From NCBI GenBank assembly GCA_947593275.1, contig CANQDN010000023.1, forward strand, positions 1 to 12,712: a stretch of 12,712 nt of DNA, read 5' to 3'. Positions 1 to 5,601 of this stretch are shown in pieces. A program made the translations under genes and the position numbers. The notes below the pieces were generated by a model. The model made no database searches. It worked only from the letters and a program-made list of their open reading frames with translations, and had not been told where the DNA came from. The first letter of the stretch is position 1. Each line of letters begins with the position of its first letter. This DNA comes from an uncultured Bacilli bacterium (GTDB lineage: Bacteria; Bacillota_I; Bacilli_A; RF39; UBA660).

Positions 1-287
1 GCTTAATAACTGCTGATGAAGTAGCTTATGCAGGTGGGGTATATAACCAAATTAATAAAGGCTATTGGTTACATACAAATAAAGAATATTGGACAATGTC
101 TCCGTATTCTTATTATGGTGGTACTAATGTGTTCTTTGTGCATTCAAATGGATATCCTAGCTACTACTATCCAAGTAATTCTTATGGCCTTCGTCCAGTA
201 ATAAACTTGAAATCCGATACAACATTCACAGTTGAAAAAGAAGAAGAACCAAAAGGTACTTCATCTAATCCTTATATAGTTCAATAA
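1..287 (+). CDS. 3' end of a protein with a C-terminal 'LRPVINL' domain (partial)
   Basis: The reading frame is open from base 3 to a TAA at 285-287, so only the last 94 residues are in the window and the start lies upstream. The visible part is rich in Tyr, Asn, Ser and Gly and ends with GLRPVINLKSD, a short Glu-rich linker and SSNPYIVQ. This resembles the C-terminal domain found in many large, often prepilin-like or surface proteins of uncultured gut Firmicutes (a 'YWTMSP...GLRPVINLKSD...NPYIV' pattern, similar in style to DUF6273 and C-type-lectin/FGE-like domains). That link is from memory of the pattern, not a search. Role inferred: an exported or surface protein. No membrane anchor is visible in this fragment. 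A bidirectional terminator follows 5 bases after the stop. Confidence 0.55.
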   Translation, partial: LITADEVAYAGGVYNQINKGYWLHTNKEYWTMSPYSYYGGTNVFFVHSNGYPSYYYPSNSYGLRPVINLKSDTTFTVEKEEEPKGTSSNPYIVQ

Positions 288-291
288 AAAT

Positions 292-318
292 AGGAGTAAC
301 ATACTAGCTACTCCTTTT
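292..318. terminator. Bidirectional intrinsic terminator between convergent genes
   Basis: A 7-bp perfect stem (AGGAGTA 292-298, TACTCCT 309-315) encloses a 10-base loop. It is followed by TTTT (315-318) on the plus strand and preceded by AAAAA (286-290), which gives a T-run on the minus strand. It therefore serves the upstream plus-strand gene and the convergent minus-strand membrane protein gene whose stop lies at 317-319. Confidence 0.75.
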
Positions 319-691
319 ATCTGGCTAATTTCTTAATTTTAAAGTTTTTACCAAAAGATCCTCCTAAAATACTACTACAAATAAGAATTATATAATATAT
401 TATTCTATCTATATTAAAACCACTTTTAAACATAATAAGATTAATTAAAACTAAAAATATAATACATAATATACCTAACTTTAAGCCAATAATATAACCT
501 TTTTCATTGTTATTTTGACTAGCTAGAGTACTAATAATAAAAAATGATATGGCTGTTAATATAATAGATAATTTACTTATAAAATTACTATTTAAACCTG
601 TTAAGTTAATTAAAGAAGTAATAATCGCAATAACTATAATAAAAATAATAAATAAACCTATATATTTTAAATATTCTAATAATTTAGACAT
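317..691 (-). CDS. Small four-helix membrane protein, TIGR04086/YrzE-like
   Basis: A 124-aa protein made almost entirely of four hydrophobic segments (approx. residues 10-30, 38-57, 66-88, 97-115) with a basic C-terminal end (KNFKIKKLAR). The order of segments, the polar break before 'KGYIIGLKLGIL' and the glycine motif near the end (ILGGSFG) fit the TIGR04086 family of small Firmicutes membrane proteins, to which B. subtilis YrzE belongs. Its function is unknown. The start at 691 is supported by an AGGGTGA ribosome binding site about 6 bases upstream. It diverges from the DUF421 gene across 73 bases, and converges on the gene to its left. Confidence 0.65.
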   Translation of the reverse strand: MSKLLEYLKYIGLFIIFIIVIAIITSLINLTGLNSNFISKLSIILTAISFFIISTLASQNNNEKGYIIGLKLGILCIIFLVLINLIMFKSGFNIDRIIYYIILICSSILGGSFGKNFKIKKLAR

Positions 692-767
692 ATAATCACC
701 CTACTAATATATATTAAATGTTTAAAAAAATATGAATAATAACATAATATAATTAGGTGATTATATG
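689..767. repeat. 12-bp perfect inverted repeat covering two divergent start sites
   Basis: CATATAATCACC at 689-700 and GGTGATTATATG at 756-767 are perfect reverse complements, 55 bases apart. Each arm contains the start codon and ribosome binding site of one of the two divergent genes. The very AT-rich centre must hold both promoters. A TATAAT at 748-753 is a possible -10 for the right-hand gene, but no good -35 is visible. Confidence 0.8.
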
Positions 768-1415
768 GAATTATTTAATGTTTTATTTAGAACTTTATTC
801 TTTTATTTCTTTATTACGTTATGCTATAGGATTATGGGTAAAAGAGAAATAGGCCAACTGGGAATTATAGATCTTATAGTTTCTATTCTTATTGCGGAAT
901 TAGTCGCGATAAGTATTGAAAATATAAATGATTCTATATTTTTAACTATTATGCCTATAAGTATTTTAGTCGTGTTAGAACTCTTTTTAGCGTTTATTTC
1001 GATTAAATCTCGGACATTTAGAACTATTTTTGGGGGTAAACCATCTTTAATTATTGTGCATGGTAAAATTAATTATCATGAAATGGTTAAACAAAGATAT
1101 AGTATGGATGATTTACTTTTAAGTTTAAGACAAAAAGAAATAAGATCGATAGAAGATGTAGAATATGCTTTTTTAGAGCCTAATGGGAAATTATCGATAT
1201 TTAAGTATAATTTCTTTAAATTAAAAACTGCTTATCCAATGCCTATAATTGTTGATGGTAGTATTCAAACTAAAGCTTTAAAATATATTCATAAAACGAA
1301 AGAATGGCTTGTTAATGAATTAAAGAATAAGAAACTTAATTTAAAAGATGTTTTCTATGCTTTTTATAAGAATGATAAGATATATATTGTTAAGAAAAGT
1401 GATACAATTACTTAA
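765..1415 (+). CDS. DUF421 (YetF/YcaP-like) membrane protein
   Basis: A 216-aa protein close to the family's usual length. The N-terminal ~85 residues carry three hydrophobic segments, including the typical 'YRIMGKREIGQL' and 'DLIVSILIAELVAI' stretches. The rest is a soluble domain with the family hallmark 'FGGKPSLIIVHGKI' (about 87-100) and 'LLLSLRQKEIRSIEDVEYAFLE'. DUF421 proteins are Firmicutes membrane proteins of unknown biochemical function; B. subtilis YetF homologues are linked to the spore/envelope, but no role can be assigned here. The start has an AGGTGA site 5 bases upstream. It is monocistronic, with a terminator directly after the stop. Confidence 0.9.
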   Translation: MELFNVLFRTLFFYFFITLCYRIMGKREIGQLGIIDLIVSILIAELVAISIENINDSIFLTIMPISILVVLELFLAFISIKSRTFRTIFGGKPSLIIVHGKINYHEMVKQRYSMDDLLLSLRQKEIRSIEDVEYAFLEPNGKLSIFKYNFFKLKTAYPMPIIVDGSIQTKALKYIHKTKEWLVNELKNKKLNLKDVFYAFYKNDKIYIVKKSDTIT

Positions 1416-1416
1416 A

Positions 1417-1440
1417 AAAACTCCAATATTGGAGTTTTAA
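1417..1440 (+). terminator. Intrinsic terminator after the DUF421 gene
   Basis: A 22-base perfect palindrome: stem AAAACTCCA (1417-1425) and TGGAGTTTT (1430-1438), loop ATAT. The T-run is part of the 3' arm. It starts two bases after the DUF421 stop codon. Because it is symmetrical it could also work on the minus strand. Confidence 0.8.
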
Positions 1441-1455
1441 TTTGGTTTCATTTTA

Positions 1456-1628
1456 TTACTCGCTAAAACCGATAGCGATAACATTTAACGCCCGGAATTA
1501 CTTCTTACTCGCACCATCCGTAAGCGAGACATTTCACCATCAGGATTATTTATTACTCGCACCACCTGTAAGCGATAACATTAACGTCCGGAATTACTTC
1601 TTACTCGCACCATCCGTAAGCGAGAAAT
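1456..1628. repeat. Four-copy ~48-bp tandem repeat with internal palindromes
   Basis: The octamer TTACTCGC recurs at 1456, 1505, 1553 and 1601, spacings 49, 48 and 48. Each is followed about 10 bases later by a complementary core (TAGCGA, GCGAG, GCGAT, GCGAG), so each unit can form a small hairpin: TCGCTA/TAGCGA in copy 1 and CTCGC/GCGAG with an 11-base loop in copies 2 and 4. Copies 2 and 4 are almost identical; copies 1 and 3 share the trailing 'taacattaacg.ccggaa' type sequence, suggesting a higher-order A-B-A-B duplication. The tract is visibly richer in G+C than its flanks. Together with the terminator before it and the promoter after it, it accounts for the gene-free stretch 1416-1764. 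Its origin and role are unknown. Confidence 0.85.
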
Positions 1629-1674
1629 AAAAATAATTTTATCTATCTAAACTATACTATAATAATTCCAAATA

Positions 1675-1707
1675 GTCAAGACCTAACTTAATGGGGTCTT
1701 ACTTGAC
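1675..1707. promoter_or_regulatory. Inverted repeat overlapping a -35 box; possible operator or RNA hairpin
   Basis: GTCAAG (1675-1680) and CTTGAC (1702-1707) are reverse complements, with an inner pair AAGACC (1678-1683) and GGTCTT (1695-1700). The right arm contains most of the TTGACA -35 box (1703-1708) of the promoter for the next gene. This geometry could bind a dimeric repressor. It might alternatively be a weak terminator for leftward or rightward transcription, but no T-run follows directly. Confidence 0.4.
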
Positions 1708-1731
1708 AAATTCCTTATTTTGTGGTAAAGT
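1703..1731 (+). promoter_or_regulatory. Sigma-A-type promoter of the 382-codon orphan gene
   Basis: A perfect -35 TTGACA (1703-1708) is followed after 17 bases by TAAAGT (1726-1731), a moderate -10. The segment TTTTGTGGTA just before the -10 is repeated in the promoter at 2933-2961. A second -10-like hexamer TATACT (1731-1736) would need a 22-base spacer. An AGGGGGA ribosome binding site precedes the ATG at 1765. Confidence 0.65.
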
Positions 1732-1764
1732 ATACTCTGCTTTTTAAAAAAAGGGGGAAATATT

Positions 1765-2913
1765 ATGTATATTACGGAATATTTTAAAATAATTATTAAA
1801 AGAATTAAAGATTTAGACACTAAGATTTATGTTTTAAATAACGAAATTAATAAGTTAAGTGGTTGGACTAGTGATAATAGTACTATTCCTTATTTACATG
1901 ATTTAGTTAAAAATGAAGCAGGAATCATGGCTATAATGGAAAATAGTGTTGTAAGAAAAGAATTAGAAGACTATGAAACTGAAAAAGGGCCAAAACTTAC
2001 TCATAAAATAGCGAAGATGTATAAAGAATTACTTTTAGCTAAAGAAGAAAAGGTACGTTTAACTAGCGAAAGAGATTTAATGTTATCTAGTGTTTTAAAA
2101 TTTGCGAATATTCGTGTTGATGAAGCAATATGGCTATTAGAACAATATAATTTACATTTTTCACCAATTTTAATGGGGGATAAAACTTATTTAGTTCCAG
2201 TTGATTTTAAATTCCAAGAAACAGCGATTAATGGTCAAATTTTAGATAATTTAGCTTATTATTTTAATGATAATATAGAATTATTTCAAGAAGAAGTAAA
2301 AGGAACTAATTTACCAATCTATTATAAAGATCATAAATGGGTATTTACTATTTTACCTATGTATCGGAAAGATAATGATCCGGTTTTGGGCGCTAATATC
2401 TTAATTAATAAATTAATTAGTGAGAAAGTGGCTGAACGCAAAAATACTATATCTAATATAGATCTAAAAAAACATGGAGAAAAAGATGAAGTATTTGCTA
2501 ATTTAGATTTAGATAATGCACCACTTCCATATGTTCAATATTATATTCAAAATGGTGAAGAAGTAGTCTTAAATGATGATGCAGTAGCTAAACTTCCAGA
2601 TGGTTTATTTAAAGAAGTATTAAATGAGATTAGAAATAAATATCTAAAGAAAATATATGAACCAAATAAGTTTAGTTTAAATAATCAATTTTTAAATTTA
2701 ATTCCTTCAATTAAAGTTGAAAAAGGGGTTATACCATTTTATAAACGAGATAGAGAAGAGGGAGTTAGTTTAAATGGGGATATTTTAAATATATTCCCTG
2801 AAGAAGCTTTAGGAGTTTTAGAATACTATATTGAAAGAAAATGTATTAATCCAACAATAAAACTTGAAGAAGCTTATCAAGAATTAAATAATAAAGAACT
2901 AGCTAAAGCGTAA
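1765..2913 (+). CDS. Unrecognised 382-aa soluble protein with an N-terminal coiled coil
   Basis: I do not recognise this family. The protein has no signal peptide or membrane segment, so it is probably cytoplasmic. Residues about 10-30 and 60-110 are charged and heptad-like and probably form coiled coils. The C-terminal half seems to contain a degenerate repeat: an 'LNxDxLxxxPxxxxxxLxxxI' pattern at about 269-289 and 336-356, possibly with a third diverged copy at 155-175 (INGQILDNL). The start has a strong AGGGGGA site 7 bases upstream. The gene is monocistronic, with its own promoter and a terminator whose 5' arm ends on the stop codon. Codon use matches its neighbours, so there is no sign of recent transfer. 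Confidence 0.85.
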   Translation: MYITEYFKIIIKRIKDLDTKIYVLNNEINKLSGWTSDNSTIPYLHDLVKNEAGIMAIMENSVVRKELEDYETEKGPKLTHKIAKMYKELLLAKEEKVRLTSERDLMLSSVLKFANIRVDEAIWLLEQYNLHFSPILMGDKTYLVPVDFKFQETAINGQILDNLAYYFNDNIELFQEEVKGTNLPIYYKDHKWVFTILPMYRKDNDPVLGANILINKLISEKVAERKNTISNIDLKKHGEKDEVFANLDLDNAPLPYVQYYIQNGEEVVLNDDAVAKLPDGLFKEVLNEIRNKYLKKIYEPNKFSLNNQFLNLIPSIKVEKGVIPFYKRDREEGVSLNGDILNIFPEEALGVLEYYIERKCINPTIKLEEAYQELNNKELAKA

Positions 2914-2931
2914 TATTTCTTACGCTTTTTT
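2905..2931 (+). terminator. Intrinsic terminator fused to the stop codon of the orphan gene
   Basis: A 9-bp perfect stem, AAAGCGTAA (2905-2913) with TTACGCTTT (2920-2928), loop of 6, followed by a T-run to 2931. The 5' arm ends exactly on the last base of the TAA stop codon (2911-2913), so the hairpin lies partly inside the coding sequence. Confidence 0.85.
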
Positions 2932-2932
2932 C

Positions 2933-2961
2933 TTGTATAAAAAACTATTTTGTGGTATATT
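2933..2961 (+). promoter_or_regulatory. Promoter of the serS T-box transcript
   Basis: TTGTAT (2933-2938), 17 bases, TATATT (2956-2961). The -10 is preceded by TTTTGTGG, as in the promoter at 1703-1731. Transcription would start near 2968, just before the T-box stem I. It begins only two bases after the upstream terminator's T-run. Confidence 0.65.
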
Positions 2962-2967
2962 ATAAAT

Positions 2968-3162
2968 AGAAAACGCAAAAGAAGATAAGTAATTTAATCT
3001 TTTTAACTAGAGAGTTCATGGTTGGTGGAAATGAATTAAAAAGATAAATGAAATCTCCTTCTTTAGTGGAACTAATACTTCCCGGGTAAGCCCGTTAGTG
3101 CTGTTTTAAGTAATATAAAGGATGGTACCGCAGAATTGCTCCTTGGGCTTTCTGGGTTTTTT
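2968..3162 (+). promoter_or_regulatory. T-box riboswitch controlling serS (tRNA-Ser sensing)
   Basis: The leader senses uncharged tRNA-Ser and controls termination before serS. Stem I is visible: basal arms AAAGAAG (2978-2984) and CTTCTTT (3058-3064); specifier-loop S-turn AGTA (2988-2991) and GAA (3050-3052); an upper helix ATCTTTTTAA (2997-3006) with TTAAAAAGAT (3036-3045); the AG bulge (AGAGAG) and apical GGTTGGTGG. A serine specifier is present just after GAA, either TCT (3054-3056) or TCC (3056-3058); I cannot decide which. A stem III-like hairpin follows (ACTAA/TTAGT and CGGG/CCCG, 3071-3099). The conserved T-box GGATGGTACCGC lies at 3120-3131, with TGGT as the tRNA acceptor-pairing bulge. 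A competing terminator follows. Confidence 0.93.
3127..3162 (+). terminator. T-box regulated terminator of serS
   Basis: ACC-g-CAGAA (3127-3135) pairs with TTCTG-GGT (3150-3157), enclosing a small inner GCTC/GGGC hairpin, and is followed by a T-run to 3162. Its 5' arm overlaps the TACCGC part of the T-box sequence, so antiterminator and terminator are mutually exclusive. Confidence 0.85.
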
Positions 3163-3185
3163 AATTTAAAGAAAGAGGGATAAAA

Positions 3186-4469
3186 ATGATTGATATTAAA
3201 TTAATAAGAGAAAACAAAGATTTAGTTAAGGAAAATATAAAGAAGAAATTTCAAGATGAAAAGTTACCTTTAGTTGATGAAATATATGAGCTTGATATTA
3301 AGTATCGGGAGACTAAGAAAAAGGCTGATGATATGCGGAGTAAAAAGAATGATATTAGTGCGCAGATTGGTCTTTTAATGCGAGAAAAAAAGGTAGAGGA
3401 AGCTAATAAGACTAAAGATACGGTTGCTAAAATGAATGAAGAGATTCTTAATTTAGAAAAAGAAGAAGAAAGTTTAAGTGCAGAAATTAAGACTAAAATG
3501 ATGGCTATACCTCAAATAATTGATGCTTCAGTTCCAATTGGAAAAGATGACACTCTAAATGTGGAGGTAGAAAGGTTTGGAGAACCAGTAGTACCCGACT
3601 ATGAAATACCCTATCATGCTGATATTATTGCCAAATTTAACGGAATGGATAAAGAAGCAGCAGGGAGAACTAGTGGAGAAGGATTCTACTATTTAATGGG
3701 AGATATTGCCAGACTTCATGAAGCGATGCTTGCTTATGCGAGAGATTTTATGATTGATAAAGGTTTTACCTATGCGATTCCACCATTTATGATTCATGGT
3801 AATGTAGTTGAAGGAGTTATGTCATTCCCAGAAATGCAAGCGATGATGTATAAAATAGATGGGGAAGATTTATATTTAATTGGAACTAGTGAACACTCTA
3901 TGATTGGTAAATTTAAAGATCAAATAATTAAAACTAGTGATTTACCTATAACGATGACTTCTTATTCTCCATGTTTTAGAAAAGAAGGGGGATCTCATGG
4001 GTTAGAAGAAAGAGGATTATACCGGGTTCATCAATTTGAAAAGCAAGAAATGATTGTTATATGTGATCCGAAAGATTCAATGGATTGGTATAATAAAATG
4101 TGGCATTATAGTGTAGAAATATTCAGAAACTTTAATATTCCTGTAAGGCAACTTGAATGTTGTAGTGGGGATTTAGCGGATTTAAAAGTTAAATCTTGTG
4201 ATATTGAAGCTTGGAGTCCAAGACAACAAAAATATTTTGAAGTATGCTCATGTTCAACTTTAGGGGATGCTCAGGCAAGACGTTTAGGTATTAGAGCTAA
4301 GGGAGAAAATGGTACTTATTATGTTCATACATTAAATAATACAGTTGTTGCGTCTCCAAGAGGTTTAATTGCTTTATTAGAAAATAATTATAATGCTGAT
4401 GGAAGTATTACTATTCCTGTGGTTTTAAGACCTTATATGGGTGGTAAAGAGAAAATAGAAGTAAAATAG
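3186..4469 (+). CDS. serS: Serine--tRNA ligase
   Basis: Charges tRNA-Ser with serine in the cytosol. The 427-aa length is normal for bacterial SerRS. Residues 1-110 are the long charged coiled-coil arm that grips the tRNA variable arm. The class II core follows: TSE at 234-236, motif 2 with FRKEGG (264-269) and RVHQFEK (280-286), and the motif 3 region with the Arg of SPRGLIALLEN (around 392). The stretch 324-343 (ECCSGDLADLKVKSCDIEAW) and VCSCSTLGDAQARR (353-366) differ from the common bacterial wording (such as CTGDMGFSAAKTYDLEVW, SSCSNCTDFQARR) and are Cys-rich, so this is a divergent SerRS subtype. The start has GAGGG 6-10 bases upstream. It is under T-box control and is followed after 7 bases by an unknown gene. 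Confidence 0.97.
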   Translation: MIDIKLIRENKDLVKENIKKKFQDEKLPLVDEIYELDIKYRETKKKADDMRSKKNDISAQIGLLMREKKVEEANKTKDTVAKMNEEILNLEKEEESLSAEIKTKMMAIPQIIDASVPIGKDDTLNVEVERFGEPVVPDYEIPYHADIIAKFNGMDKEAAGRTSGEGFYYLMGDIARLHEAMLAYARDFMIDKGFTYAIPPFMIHGNVVEGVMSFPEMQAMMYKIDGEDLYLIGTSEHSMIGKFKDQIIKTSDLPITMTSYSPCFRKEGGSHGLEERGLYRVHQFEKQEMIVICDPKDSMDWYNKMWHYSVEIFRNFNIPVRQLECCSGDLADLKVKSCDIEAWSPRQQKYFEVCSCSTLGDAQARRLGIRAKGENGTYYVHTLNNTVVASPRGLIALLENNYNADGSITIPVVLRPYMGGKEKIEVK

Positions 4470-4476
4470 GATAATT

Positions 4477-5109
4477 ATGAATATAGAGATGGGAGTTTTA
4501 ATTGGTTATATTTTACTTTTAAATGCCAATATATTATTAGAAAATTATATAGATAAAAAAGTTAATAAAAAGATTAATACCTTTATTGAAAGTTTAGGCT
4601 GTGATCTAAATTATCGGGAAGAATTAATAATGGAAGCGATAACTCATAATTTATTAGAAGAGTTAAAACCAAATTATCAAGATAAATTAATACCTTTTAT
4701 AGGATTCTTTAAGAATATTCAGACACTTTATTATTTAGATCAAGATATAGAAGAGCATATTTATTATTTAAAACGGTGTTATAGAGATATATTATTTAAA
4801 AAGAAGGAAGAGAAAGAGAAGTTAAAAGAATACTTCGTTAGTTATGAATTAATGGGGAAATATATAACTGTTTGGTTTACTTATTTAAAAAGTTTAATGG
4901 TTATTACGGATGGATCAGAAACTTTTAATGATTTAAGTCTTAAAGAACAATATGAGACATTATATAATGTTTTAAAAGATTTAAAAAAAGAGAGAAAGAA
5001 ATATAATTATTCGCCGGATTTAGAGCCATTAATTGAAGATTTAGGAAGTAATTTTGAAGTGGCTGAAGACGGGACAGAAATGATTTTAAAGAGAAAAAAA
5101 GAAGGATAG
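4477..5109 (+). CDS. Unrecognised 210-aa protein co-transcribed with serS
   Basis: I do not recognise this family. It begins with one hydrophobic segment (about residues 6-21, GVLIGYILLLNANILL) that could be an N-terminal membrane anchor or an amphipathic helix. The remainder is highly charged and predicted helical, with a Lys/Glu-rich stretch at about 108-118 and a Lys-rich tail. The ATG is 7 bases after the serS stop, with AGGAT as the binding site, so it probably shares the T-box transcript. The terminator's 5' arm ends on its TAG stop. Nothing in the sequence ties it to serine metabolism. Confidence 0.8.
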   Translation: MNIEMGVLIGYILLLNANILLENYIDKKVNKKINTFIESLGCDLNYREELIMEAITHNLLEELKPNYQDKLIPFIGFFKNIQTLYYLDQDIEEHIYYLKRCYRDILFKKKEEKEKLKEYFVSYELMGKYITVWFTYLKSLMVITDGSETFNDLSLKEQYETLYNVLKDLKKERKKYNYSPDLEPLIEDLGSNFEVAEDGTEMILKRKKEG

Positions 5110-5130
5110 ATGGGAAATGCTATCCTTTTT
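5102..5130 (+). terminator. Intrinsic terminator of the serS transcript, fused to a stop codon
   Basis: An 8-bp perfect stem, AAGGATAG (5102-5109) with CTATCCTT (5120-5127), loop of 10, T-run 5126-5130. As with the orphan gene upstream, the 5' arm ends exactly on the last base of the stop codon (TAG 5107-5109). Confidence 0.85.
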
Positions 5131-5170
5131 AAGAGATTTTAAATACTTAGATTAGGAAGTTAAAAAATGA

Positions 5171-5199
5171 TTGACAAACATATATTCGGGATATATAAT
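5171..5199 (+). promoter_or_regulatory. Full-consensus promoter of the rimM-trmD operon
   Basis: TTGACA (5171-5176), exactly 17 bases, TATAAT (5194-5199): a perfect sigma-A consensus. The expected start site, 6-8 bases after the -10, falls at about 5205-5207, on or next to an ATG at 5206. The transcript is therefore leaderless or has a leader of only about 12 bases. It is the only clear promoter I see for the next seven genes. Confidence 0.9.
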
Positions 5200-5217
5200 T
5201 AAGTCATGGTGTATGTG

Positions 5218-5601
5218 ATGGAAATAGAAGAGTTATTAAAGAGATTAAGTAAATCTAAATTTCGGGGAAGTTTTCATTTAAAAGCTAAAGATTTTCTTTA
5301 TATTAAAGATAAAGGATTACCTAAAATAGAAGAACATGCCTATGATTTTATTAATAAAAGATTAAAACCGAAAGTTATTTTAAATGATGGTAAACAAACA
5401 CCATATCGGGGACATCCTGTATTTATTTCTCAGCATGCGACTGGGACTTGTTGTAGATCATGTTTATATAAGTGGCATAAAATACCTAAAGATAAAGAAT
5501 TAACAAGTGATGAGGTAAAATATGTTGTGGGTGTAATTATGGCTTGGATAAATAAAGAAATAAAACTTAATGGGGGTAATAATGGAAATATATCTAAATA
5601 A
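5218..5601 (+). CDS. DUF4186 family protein
   Basis: With this start the protein has 127 aa, the usual size of DUF4186. It carries the family's conserved blocks in order: FRGSFHL (15-21), NDGKQTP (56-62), RGHPVF (64-69), QHATGTCCRSCL (72-83) and KWHKIP (85-90). Cys78, Cys79, Cys82 and His87 look like possible metal ligands; the family's function is not known to me. Two in-frame ATGs exist, at 5206 and 5218. The transcript predicted from the promoter starts on the first one, so 5218, with GGTG about 6 bases before it, is the more usual choice; leaderless initiation at 5206 would add MVYV. It is the first gene of the operon and overlaps the next by 20 bases. Confidence 0.88.
   Translation: MEIEELLKRLSKSKFRGSFHLKAKDFLYIKDKGLPKIEEHAYDFINKRLKPKVILNDGKQTPYRGHPVFISQHATGTCCRSCLYKWHKIPKDKELTSDEVKYVVGVIMAWINKEIKLNGGNNGNISK

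Noticed and set aside
1456..1628. CRISPR-like array (about 23-base repeats with 25-base 'spacers').
   Set aside because: The supposed spacers are themselves similar (copies 1 and 3 share most bases), so this is a tandem repeat with a 48-bp period. No cas gene is near.
1442..1630. 62-codon plus-strand open frame with TTG start and repeats of YFLLAPSVSE.
   Set aside because: Its GGAG 'binding site' is the arm of the DUF421 terminator, its start is TTG and the whole frame is the tandem repeat, which stays open because the period is a multiple of three. Kept only as an alternative in the repeat finding.
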